Shown: piece after piece, positions 22,085 to 29,499 of the stretch
How the letters are laid out: each line of letters begins with the position of its first letter
Numbering within the stretch: the stretch's first letter is position 1
From: Sporosarcina quadrami
GTDB lineage: Bacteria > Bacillota > Bacilli > Bacillales_A > Planococcaceae
Direction of reading: 5' to 3'
Length of the DNA: 50,262 bases
Assembly: GCF_014836615.1 (NCBI RefSeq)
Contig: NZ_JACSQN010000017.1
Coordinates: forward strand, 1-50,262
The notes under the pieces: model-generated
Databases searched by the model: none
Seen by the model: only the letters and a program-made list of their open reading frames with translations
What the model was told of the DNA's origin: nothing
Translations under genes and position numbers: made by a program

Positions 22085-23416
22085 CTATTTTGGTTTTTTA
22101 TTCATACAAATAAAGTGGTTGATAGTAGTATGCGCTTCATTGTCTTCAAATCCATAGAACATAGCAAGCGCTGGTACATAATTCGCTTCGATCATCCAAA
22201 GCTTCCCATATACATCCATTCCAATATCAAAACCGATAATTGAAATACCTTCAACACTTTCCTCGAGTATGTTAGAAGCTCGCATGCAAAGCTTTTCAAT
22301 TGATTGCTTCTTTCTTTTACTCTTCCAATCACTCGTAGTATTGCGTAAAACCTTTTCTAGCGTAAGTAATTGCTGGGCCCTATTCGTAACGAAATAGTCA
22401 GTTGCGGCTAATTTAACTAGCATCCCTGTAACATACCATTGTTCTTTATCTTTTTGTGTTATGACTCGAATATCATATGGGCAATTATTGACCGATTCTA
22501 AAGTGATAAACTGTTGAATGATATAATATTTTTTTGTTAAATAGGTGCGTTTAATATACTTATATAACTCCTCATACGTTTGTATCGCATTTCTTTTATT
22601 CCTTTCGTGTATCTCAAAAGAAGTTAAAGATTTAGCACTAATTTTGATTATTCCTTTCCCTTGTTGGCCGATACATGGTTTTAGTATGACTTGACGGTAT
22701 TTTTTTAAGAATCTTTCCAGATTCTGATGTGTACATAACTCCGTTTTAGGGACAAATGAACGTAACGATTTTTTTATGGAAAGGCTATTGTATTGACTCC
22801 ACTTACTGTTTCGGTCATGTAAAATTGTGTCTACACACCAAAACTGTCCATTCATAATAATCATTTCAATTACGATTGTGTGGCAAGTAGGGAAAGCATC
22901 CCCAAGCTTTTCGGCGATAGAAAGAAGTACATCAGTCAATTTCCATTGTTGAAATGTATTATTCATTTTTTGAAATAAACCATCTTCAATTGTCGAACGG
23001 TTGGCAATTTGCCAATATGAAGAAGTTGATTTTCTTTGAAGTGTAAAATAGGAATGTTGTGTTAGAGGTATACTTTGTGGAAGTAATTGAATAATATACG
23101 GTCTTTTCACCAAAAGTTTCTTCGTTAAATGATTATACAATTCATCGCTCGTTGTAAAATTTCCTTGGCTTTCACAAGTTATCAGTTCATAGAGTCCACC
23201 ACGTCGTTTCACTTCAATTATTTGCGGTCCTAGTATAGGTTTGATGGCTAGTAGATTAGATTTCCTCAGTAATAAATTTAATTTGTCTTTAAAGAATAGG
23301 TGGGTTTCTACTAAGTGACGTTTGCACTTCTCATCTTTTTGCAATACTTGATATTGTCCGTAACGACCTCTGATAGGTTGGATAGCACTTCCTCCTTCCT
23401 CCTTTACACGAATCAT
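22085..23416 (-). CDS. YheC/YheD-type ATP-grasp protein with a second, degenerate ATP-grasp half
   Basis: The C-terminal half (about 230-440) is a YheC/YheD-like ATP-grasp ligase: ILKPCIGQQGKGIIKI (244-259), YDIRVI (314-319) and FDIGMDVYGKLWMIEANY (396-413), which holds the Mg-binding Glu and Asn. The first half (about 18-200) repeats this plan, with LLAIKPILG at 55-63 and IEMIIMNGQFWCVDT at 183-197, but the Glu-Asn pair is lost, so it is probably inactive. YheC/YheD proteins are spore-coat associated in B. subtilis. The start is uncertain: ATG 23416 has only a weak site ahead of it, while two GGAGG copies lie inside the frame at 23391-23402, followed by no normal in-frame start. It begins eight bases after the 145-residue gene. 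Confidence 0.8.
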   Translation of the reverse strand: MIRVKEEGGSAIQPIRGRYGQYQVLQKDEKCKRHLVETHLFFKDKLNLLLRKSNLLAIKPILGPQIIEVKRRGGLYELITCESQGNFTTSDELYNHLTKKLLVKRPYIIQLLPQSIPLTQHSYFTLQRKSTSSYWQIANRSTIEDGLFQKMNNTFQQWKLTDVLLSIAEKLGDAFPTCHTIVIEMIIMNGQFWCVDTILHDRNSKWSQYNSLSIKKSLRSFVPKTELCTHQNLERFLKKYRQVILKPCIGQQGKGIIKISAKSLTSFEIHERNKRNAIQTYEELYKYIKRTYLTKKYYIIQQFITLESVNNCPYDIRVITQKDKEQWYVTGMLVKLAATDYFVTNRAQQLLTLEKVLRNTTSDWKSKRKKQSIEKLCMRASNILEESVEGISIIGFDIGMDVYGKLWMIEANYVPALAMFYGFEDNEAHTTINHFICMNKKPK

Positions 23417-23424
23417 CCGCCATC

Positions 23425-23862
23425 TTAGTCACAGCCTAGAGCAATAATGGAACCTTGTTCAACCGGAGCTGCACCATTTTGGTCAAAGAAACTAGTAATA
23501 ACAAAACTTTGGACGATATCAACATTGGCCATTGCTGTTTGATCGACAAAAACTGCAGTGAATGGGTACTGTATATTATTTACAACACCTGTTCCGGTGA
23601 CAGTCACTTTGCAATTTTGTCCTTGTTGTTCACACATGACATTTGTTATTGCATCTGATACAAACAAAAAGCTATTCACCCCTCCGCAGGTTTCTGTATC
23701 CTCAAAATCCAACGATAAAAATGAAGCACCTAGTGTCGTTACACAAACATTTGCATAGTAGCTTAAATCTCCTCTAACTGTTCCTAACTGTCCGTAAAAC
23801 ATGACATTGTTATTGCATGACACAGCATCCACTTTAGCCCCACAAAGACATTCTAATCCCAT
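23425..23862 (-). CDS. Cys-rich hypothetical protein, 145 residues
   Basis: I do not recognise this family. The product is rich in Val, Thr, Gly and Asn, has eight Cys at about 5, 7, 16, 40, 59, 77, 84 and 144, and ends in GCD. It has no signal peptide or membrane segment. A beta-rich, disulfide-capable small protein beside a CotZ-like gene and YheC/D ligases could be a coat or exosporium component, or the acceptor of the ligase product; this is inference. The frame opens at 23940, but GAAGGG lies upstream of the ATG at 23862, which I prefer with low certainty. It sits between two ligase genes, eight bases ahead of the YheC/D gene. Confidence 0.6.
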   Translation of the reverse strand: MGLECLCGAKVDAVSCNNNVMFYGQLGTVRGDLSYYANVCVTTLGASFLSLDFEDTETCGGVNSFLFVSDAITNVMCEQQGQNCKVTVTGTGVVNNIQYPFTAVFVDQTAMANVDIVQSFVITSFFDQNGAAPVEQGSIIALGCD

Positions 23863-23973
23863 ACCTATTCCATTCCCTTCGATTGTGATGTATTTTACTA
23901 TATTATTACGATGGTACATTGAACTTGGTGTTTGTCTCAATAACTATGAAAAAATCATTGTTTCTTTAAAGTT

Positions 23974-25365
23974 TTATTGATCATCATTATTTTTCTTTCT
24001 TGCTAGTTTAGCTAATTCTTTTATAGAATCACTATACATATCCCCTTTTATGAGCGTAATCGTATTTTTGTTCGTAAGTATTTTTAACAACTCATACGCT
24101 CGATGATGATTGGTGCACGCATACACTTCACTTACTGTGTTGCACATTTCCACATAATCCGCCATAATCCGTGCATGTTCTCCTATTGTTATCAAAACGT
24201 CGATTTCACTTTTAGCTAGTATTTTTCCTGCATGTTCATGAATGATATATCCCCATGACCCCAAATCCGTTATCGTACCAATGACTGCAATTTTCTTTTT
24301 TGATGTACCTACCGCTTTCAACACTTTTAATGCTGCTGCTAATGAAGTAGTGGTAATGCTCCATGTATCATCAATGATTATCGAATTGTTTATGCCTTCC
24401 ACGACTTGTATTTGCTTATTCATCGGCTCAAACGTTTTTAATCGTTCTGTAAGACTAGAAATTTTAATGCCTATACAATTTACAGCTGCTATTGCAGCAA
24501 GTGCATTATAAACTTGATGCTCGCCTAGTCCAGGCACATACATTTTATATTGCTTATTCAGATGTATTACCGTCATGAACATACCGTTAGAAGAGAATGA
24601 AATGTCGCGAGCTTGAAAATCGCTTCTAGCATGTAAACCGAATGTAATCAGTTTTCCAGTAAAGTTCTTTAAATCCAACGTGCGAATATTTTTATCATCC
24701 GCATTTACGATTAAAGTACCATTAGGCTCTAACGCTTTACATAGCTCTCCTTTTGCTGCAATATATCCTTCAATCGTTTTGCAGTAATTCAAGTGGTGTT
24801 CACCGATATTTGTTATGATCCCGATTGTTGGCTTTAAATAAGCCGAGGCATTCGTTAAATCTCCAGGAGCCCCCACCGCAGTTTCAAACACAGCTACTTC
24901 AGTTTCCGGGCCCATACTAAGCAAATGTTTTAAATGCTCGGTTCTAGAGTTATTCGTACTATTCGTATGGGCTACGTTAAGTTTCTCTGACAATAAATGG
25001 TATATTATTTCTTTTGTCGTTGTTTTACCCGATGTGCCTGTTACTGCAATAACCGGGATATCAATCATTGCCCGATAGGCATGTATGAATCTCCAATACG
25101 ATGCGTCTAGGTCATCCACTTTAATAATAGTCACATTTTGCATGTCAGTTTTTAACTCGATAGGCTTATCTGAAACAATGACAATCGGGAAGTAAGGTTT
25201 TAAGGTGTCCCAATTCACTATTTTCCTTTTCACGAAAAGGATTGTATGTTGATGTCGAACTTGTTTTAATCGATACGCTCCATGTTTTATAATCATTTCG
25301 TCACTACCTTGTGTCAAAGTCCCTTGTAGCAATTGTCGTATATATCCTGTCGTTAGTATTTTCAC
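23974..25365 (-). CDS. MurF-like Mur ligase (island ligase 2)
   Basis: This 463-residue ligase is a paralogue of the one at 20686 and aligns with it from the first residue. The P-loop is TGTSGKTT at 109-116, Glu161 is the Mg ligand and Lys205 lies in YIAAKGE. The C-terminal signature reads DDTWSITTTS at 332-341, so the Asn-Pro of the MurF motif is replaced by Thr-Thr, which suggests a changed acceptor. The frame is open to 25395, but AAGGGAAGGA points to GTG 25365, and alignment with its paralogue supports this. It leads a minus-strand operon and is divergent from the ATP-grasp gene at 25543. CATATGATA (minus strand, 25388-25396) fits a sigma-K -10 box, but no well-spaced AC was found. Confidence 0.84.
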   Translation of the reverse strand: MKILTTGYIRQLLQGTLTQGSDEMIIKHGAYRLKQVRHQHTILFVKRKIVNWDTLKPYFPIVIVSDKPIELKTDMQNVTIIKVDDLDASYWRFIHAYRAMIDIPVIAVTGTSGKTTTKEIIYHLLSEKLNVAHTNSTNNSRTEHLKHLLSMGPETEVAVFETAVGAPGDLTNASAYLKPTIGIITNIGEHHLNYCKTIEGYIAAKGELCKALEPNGTLIVNADDKNIRTLDLKNFTGKLITFGLHARSDFQARDISFSSNGMFMTVIHLNKQYKMYVPGLGEHQVYNALAAIAAVNCIGIKISSLTERLKTFEPMNKQIQVVEGINNSIIIDDTWSITTTSLAAALKVLKAVGTSKKKIAVIGTITDLGSWGYIIHEHAGKILAKSEIDVLITIGEHARIMADYVEMCNTVSEVYACTNHHRAYELLKILTNKNTITLIKGDMYSDSIKELAKLARKKNNDDQ

Positions 25366-25481
25366 TCGTTTCACTTCCTTCCCTTCTATTATCATATGTT
25401 CGTACCTGCAAGTTAGCTTGTACGGTACACCCGAGCAAATAAAACCAACTTAAGTAAGTTGCCTATAGGGTTTATAACCAT

Positions 25482-25508
25482 ACAGAAAATTTTTTTACTC
25501 ATAACCTA
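25482..25508 (+). promoter_or_regulatory. Candidate sigma-K promoter of the ATP-grasp ligase gene
   Basis: CATAACCTA (25500-25508) matches the sigma-K -10 consensus CATANNNTA exactly, and AC (25482-25483) lies 16 bases ahead. The transcript would begin near 25515, just ahead of the AAGGGG ribosome binding site. The motif is short, so chance matches are possible. Confidence 0.45.
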
Positions 25509-25542
25509 TATAGACTGTCTTACTATGAAGGGGTTGAAATGC

Positions 25543-26763
25543 TTGAAAACGATTATTTTTATCGGCACAAACAAATCAGGATCGAGTAGAGAAGCAATCA
25601 AGGCGGCTGAAATGCTTGGATACTTCACTGTTTTGTTTACAAATAAGGAAAGACAGATTGAACAGCGTCACTTATATGTAGACGTCCATGAAATGATTTT
25701 CATTGATACGACAAATGTACCGGCTATGAAAAATGAAATTATTTCTTTACAATCAAAAGGGAACGAAATTATGACGATTGTCAGTTTCATCGACGCCCAT
25801 GTTGCTACTGCATTGAAATTATGTAAAGAATTTTGTCCAAATGACTTATCCTCTATAGCTGCTGAAGTGATGGAAAATAAAGCACAGACACGTATTTTGT
25901 TAGATGGATTGCCGTGTTCACCAAAATTCACAACTGTCAAACCTGGTGAACATGTGGATGCAAAGGTGATCGATACTTTTAATGGCTTCCCTCTAATCGT
26001 AAAATCTTCTTCATCCACTGGATCCAAGGATGTATTACGTGCATCTGATATAGATCAGTTGCATCAACATATTACGAAATTACATGAGAAAGATCCAGAA
26101 GACCACGTCATTATTGAAGAGTTTATTGAAGGCGATCAATATTTAGTTGAAGCGATTATTTACAATAAAGAAATTCATATCGCAGGCATTATTGAACAAG
26201 AAATCACATACGGAAAACGATTTATTATTACAGGATATGGTGTACTTGCAACAGTTCCTAGACCGTTATCAGAAGGAATCGAAGAAGTATTAAAGTCGAT
26301 CATAGATAAATTTTCAATTACCCATGCCGCGTTACATCTTGAAATGAGATTATCAAATAATAAATGGCGTTTAATCGAAATAAATCCGAGAATTTCAGGC
26401 GGTGCGATGAATAAGATGCTCCATGCGGCATTCGGTTATAATTTAGCTGAAGAAACACTTAAACTATACTTAGGTGAAAAGCCTGTTTTGGAACAAAAAC
26501 AATCTAACTTCATTTTCACTCAATATGTTATTGTCGATAAAAAAGGGATTCTTGAACGCGTTACTGGTAAAAATCGTGCTCGGAAAATTGAAGGCGTTGT
26601 AGAGGTCTATGTGAAACCGAAAAAAGGGACTCTTCTAGTGCCCCCCCTTTCCATGGGGCATAGATACGCTTATGTCATCGCACGTGGACGGACGATGAGC
26701 AGTGCCAAAGTCATTGCAAAAAGGGCGGCAAAAGAATTGCAATTCCATTTAATAGAAACGTAA
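25543..26763 (+). CDS. ATP-grasp carboxylate-amine ligase (island ligase A)
   Basis: This 406-residue ligase resembles L-amino-acid ligases and carbamoyl-phosphate-synthase-like ATP-grasp enzymes, which join a carboxylate to an amine through an acyl phosphate. The N-terminal domain starts MKTIIFIGTNKSGSS. ATP-grasp residues are Lys154 in LIVKSSSSTGSKD, Glu192/193 in IIEEFIEG, and the metal-binding Glu267 and Glu279-Asn281-Arg283 in LIEINPRISGG. A C-terminal domain with SMGHRYAYVIARG follows. AAGGGG at 25528-25533 is nine bases from TTG 25543, and the paralogue at 29500 has exactly the same length, which supports this start. It is divergent from the Mur-ligase operon. Confidence 0.86.
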   Translation: MKTIIFIGTNKSGSSREAIKAAEMLGYFTVLFTNKERQIEQRHLYVDVHEMIFIDTTNVPAMKNEIISLQSKGNEIMTIVSFIDAHVATALKLCKEFCPNDLSSIAAEVMENKAQTRILLDGLPCSPKFTTVKPGEHVDAKVIDTFNGFPLIVKSSSSTGSKDVLRASDIDQLHQHITKLHEKDPEDHVIIEEFIEGDQYLVEAIIYNKEIHIAGIIEQEITYGKRFIITGYGVLATVPRPLSEGIEEVLKSIIDKFSITHAALHLEMRLSNNKWRLIEINPRISGGAMNKMLHAAFGYNLAEETLKLYLGEKPVLEQKQSNFIFTQYVIVDKKGILERVTGKNRARKIEGVVEVYVKPKKGTLLVPPLSMGHRYAYVIARGRTMSSAKVIAKRAAKELQFHLIET

Positions 26764-26800
26764 AAGAGAGGACTCCAACTGACAAGGAGTCCTCTCTTTT
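26762..26800. terminator. Bidirectional terminator between convergent ligase genes
   Basis: A perfect 15-bp hairpin (26762-26776 with 26786-26800) is bounded by A and T runs. It lies between the ATP-grasp gene and the fusion gene. Confidence 0.88.
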
Positions 26801-28965
26801 TAGCTGTAATTCCGATCGATAAATTGTACTGTTTCAAACATATTTGTTTTACTAGCTCCTTTGATTAGAATTGTATCTTCTTCTTGAATGAGCTCTTTTA
26901 AATGTGTATGGAGTTTATCGCGATCTGTAAAATGAAAGATATTACTTGCACCCATTCCCTTAGATTTGGCTTGCGCTCCTATTTCTTCTGTCCTGAAGCC
27001 ATATGTTAGTAAAATATCTATGCCTAATTGTTGTACGTAATCTCCGACTTTACGGTATTCTGTTTCCCTTAGGTCTCCTAGCTCTCTCATTTGTCCGATA
27101 ATCGCGATCTTTCTCTTCTTCGCTATATTAGAAAGTACATCAAGTGCGGCGCGAACTCCTTCAGGGTGAGAGTGCACAGTATCGTCTATCAGTGTTATAT
27201 TGTCTTTGCAATTATAAATTGTCAATCGACGTGGTGGCTTTTTAAAAAGAAGCCCCGTCTTGATCTCCATCGGTGAAAAACCTAAATGATCAGCAATCGC
27301 GATTGCTGATAGTGCATTGTATACATGATGTTCTCCAAAAATCGGAATGAACAGCTCGATTTCTTCGTTTTTAAGCTTCATCTTAAAACTCATTCCGTTT
27401 TCCGCATATTGGACATCATAGGCACGGTAATTTGCATTTCGTTTTATACCGACAGTCAGAATTTTTCCTTTAAAATTCTCGGTTTCCAAAAACTTCGAAT
27501 TATCGTTATCACGATTAATACATAGAACCCCTTGCTGATCCATCCCGTGAATCAATTCTGATTTTGCTTTGGCCACTCCTTTAGGATCCCCGTTGAAATT
27601 TCCTACGTGCGCCAATCCTATATTCGTGACGATACTAATAGTTGGTTGGATGATTTTACAATGTTCTGTAATGACACCGGGATATGCCATCCCATATTCC
27701 AAAACGACTGCTTGATGAGAAGCATTAATTTCAGCAGCATGTTTTTTCGTATGTTCCGTTGTATTCCAATAATCTTTGGATTCAAAGACATTCCACTTTT
27801 TTGAGAGAATTGAGGAGAGAAAGGCTTTTGTTGTTGTTTTACCGGCACTTCCCGTAATCCCGATAATTGGTACTTGTTCCGTTTGTTTCTGACGCTTCCG
27901 TTTCACATCACGAATTTTGTTTTGGATCGCTTTTTGATTGTTCGCGATATACATGGCGTACTGCACTGTATACTTCACAACATCCATTTCTAAGTAAAAC
28001 GTTGGAGGACAACCAGGTCGCCAGTTCACTTCATAAATCCAAAGTTTATGATTTTCATCCATTCCAATATCAACACCGATTTCATCAATCACTTCACCGA
28101 ATTTCTCCATTTGAAGCTCATCCATATGTTTTGCTAGCGTAAGTGAAAAGTACTCTAATTTCTTCTTAATATTATAAGCGTCTTGTTTAAATTCTTGTTC
28201 CAGAAAGGGGTCTAAATAATTCGTATATCCGCCACTATTAATGTTCGCAATAATTGAGCCTCTAGGGGCGACGCGAGGGTAGATTGTCGTTATGACCCAT
28301 TCTCCATTCCCATCTTTTTGCACATGTAATCTAAAGTCAAACACTTGACCACTCTTTGTAATTGATTGAATATACGGCTGTACGATGAACGTTTCATTTT
28401 CTAATTTCTGTGTAATAAATTCTTCTACTTGTATCCTTGAAAAGTTGCGATAGTAACCATTGCCCCTTACAACAAACTGTTCATCTTCTTTCACAATGAA
28501 AAATATCCCTTGCCCTTTCCTACCATCAATCGGTTTAAACACGACTTTATCAAAGGCGCTAATATAATGATGAAAATGATCAGCGTTTTTAACAACCTCT
28601 GTAGGAATCAAATAACTCGCAAAATCTTTTGCTTCTTTTAGACGCCTGTTAACGCTCCACTTATTTCCAATTGAATGTGTTGTAAAAGGAATTTCATTTT
28701 TCATCTTTTTCATAATCTCTTTGGATTTTGATAATTTCTCAGGACTTCCTGCATTATAAATTACATCTGGAAAAGGCATGATTTTTGTAGACCATTTCCC
28801 ATTTGCATATACTTGTCCTTTAATAGTTCGATTGACAAAATTGACTTCTCCAGGCGTAAAATAAAAAAATTGTGCACCTTCTGCCGCCGCAATTGCCGCA
28901 AATGCATACGCTTTTACAACGGTTTCTGGATCCTTACGATGGTGCAGCATTCCAATGATCGTCAT
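26800..28965 (-). CDS. Fusion of a YheC/YheD-type ATP-grasp ligase and a MurF-like Mur ligase
   Basis: This 721-residue chain joins two amide-ligase domains. Residues 1-345 are a YheC/YheD-like ATP-grasp: VFKPIDGRKGQGIFFI with Lys144, VFDFRLHV near 208-215, Asp299, and IYEVNWRPG with Glu312 and Asn314. Residues 365-721 are a Mur ligase: P-loop TGSAGKTT at 371-378, Glu423, Lys468 in AKAKSE, and DDTVHSHPEG at 594-603 in place of the MurF signature. The arrangement recalls cyanophycin synthetase, which also joins an ATP-grasp to a Mur ligase, but the ATP-grasp type differs. The frame is open to 29037; AGGGAG eight bases ahead of ATG 28965 and the MTIIGML start favour that codon. It follows the CotZ-like gene. 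Confidence 0.86.
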   Translation of the reverse strand: MTIIGMLHHRKDPETVVKAYAFAAIAAAEGAQFFYFTPGEVNFVNRTIKGQVYANGKWSTKIMPFPDVIYNAGSPEKLSKSKEIMKKMKNEIPFTTHSIGNKWSVNRRLKEAKDFASYLIPTEVVKNADHFHHYISAFDKVVFKPIDGRKGQGIFFIVKEDEQFVVRGNGYYRNFSRIQVEEFITQKLENETFIVQPYIQSITKSGQVFDFRLHVQKDGNGEWVITTIYPRVAPRGSIIANINSGGYTNYLDPFLEQEFKQDAYNIKKKLEYFSLTLAKHMDELQMEKFGEVIDEIGVDIGMDENHKLWIYEVNWRPGCPPTFYLEMDVVKYTVQYAMYIANNQKAIQNKIRDVKRKRQKQTEQVPIIGITGSAGKTTTKAFLSSILSKKWNVFESKDYWNTTEHTKKHAAEINASHQAVVLEYGMAYPGVITEHCKIIQPTISIVTNIGLAHVGNFNGDPKGVAKAKSELIHGMDQQGVLCINRDNDNSKFLETENFKGKILTVGIKRNANYRAYDVQYAENGMSFKMKLKNEEIELFIPIFGEHHVYNALSAIAIADHLGFSPMEIKTGLLFKKPPRRLTIYNCKDNITLIDDTVHSHPEGVRAALDVLSNIAKKRKIAIIGQMRELGDLRETEYRKVGDYVQQLGIDILLTYGFRTEEIGAQAKSKGMGASNIFHFTDRDKLHTHLKELIQEEDTILIKGASKTNMFETVQFIDRNYS

Positions 28966-29057
28966 TCGTAAACTCCCTTTCTTGTTAACAGCTCCTTCTA
29001 GTACATGCAAGAGTTTGCGTATATGACAAGGACACACGCATAGAGGAGGAAACTTTC

Positions 29058-29468
29058 CTATACTTTCACTTCAATGAAAGGTGGCGTTCTGTCGACAAAT
29101 TGAGGCGCTAATGGTTCAATTGCAATGAAGCAGCAAATATTGACATAAATACATACATCGGTCTTCTGCAAGGCATACAACTCACTGACGCAATTCGTAT
29201 AACGACCATAAAGATTGGAAGGCTTCAGCAATCGAAGTTTTGCGCAGCAAGTTGAAGGGATCAAGCTTTCTATTCTGAAAAAAGGTGTCAGTCCTTTGTT
29301 GTATATCGCTTGGAAGTTGCTAAACTTGTCGGTACTGACTAACATGAATGGAATTGTATCCATCTTTTTGGGTAGCTGCAAGTACCGGCAATCTTTCCCG
29401 AAGTTTTCCAAAAGCTTTTGTTCTTCCAGCAACTTCTCCATTTCTTTGCAAATACAACAACTATTCAT
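29058..29468 (-). CDS. CotY/CotZ-family spore coat protein
   Basis: The 136-residue Cys-rich product resembles CotY/CotZ/ExsY proteins, which polymerise through disulfides into the outer coat or exosporium. The C-terminal CIYVNICCFIAIEPLAPQFVDRT corresponds to the CxxVDLxCFCAIxCLxP...NRT end of that family, and IPFMLVSTDKFSNFQA and FFRIESLIPSTCCAKLRLL fit the middle. About ten Cys are present, including the N-terminal MNSCCIC. GGAGGG precedes the ATG. It lies between the ATP-grasp ligase at 29500 (31 bases) and the fusion ligase (92 bases), all on one strand, which ties the ligases to the spore surface. Confidence 0.8.
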   Translation of the reverse strand: MNSCCICKEMEKLLEEQKLLENFGKDCRYLQLPKKMDTIPFMLVSTDKFSNFQAIYNKGLTPFFRIESLIPSTCCAKLRLLKPSNLYGRYTNCVSELYALQKTDVCIYVNICCFIAIEPLAPQFVDRTPPFIEVKV

Positions 29469-29499
29469 CGTATATCCCTCCGCTTCTATGTATGGGTGT

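Noticed and set aside
28966..29037. Upstream extension of the ATP-grasp/Mur fusion protein
   Set aside because: The added residues do not fit the family, and AGGGAG precedes ATG 28965 at the right distance.
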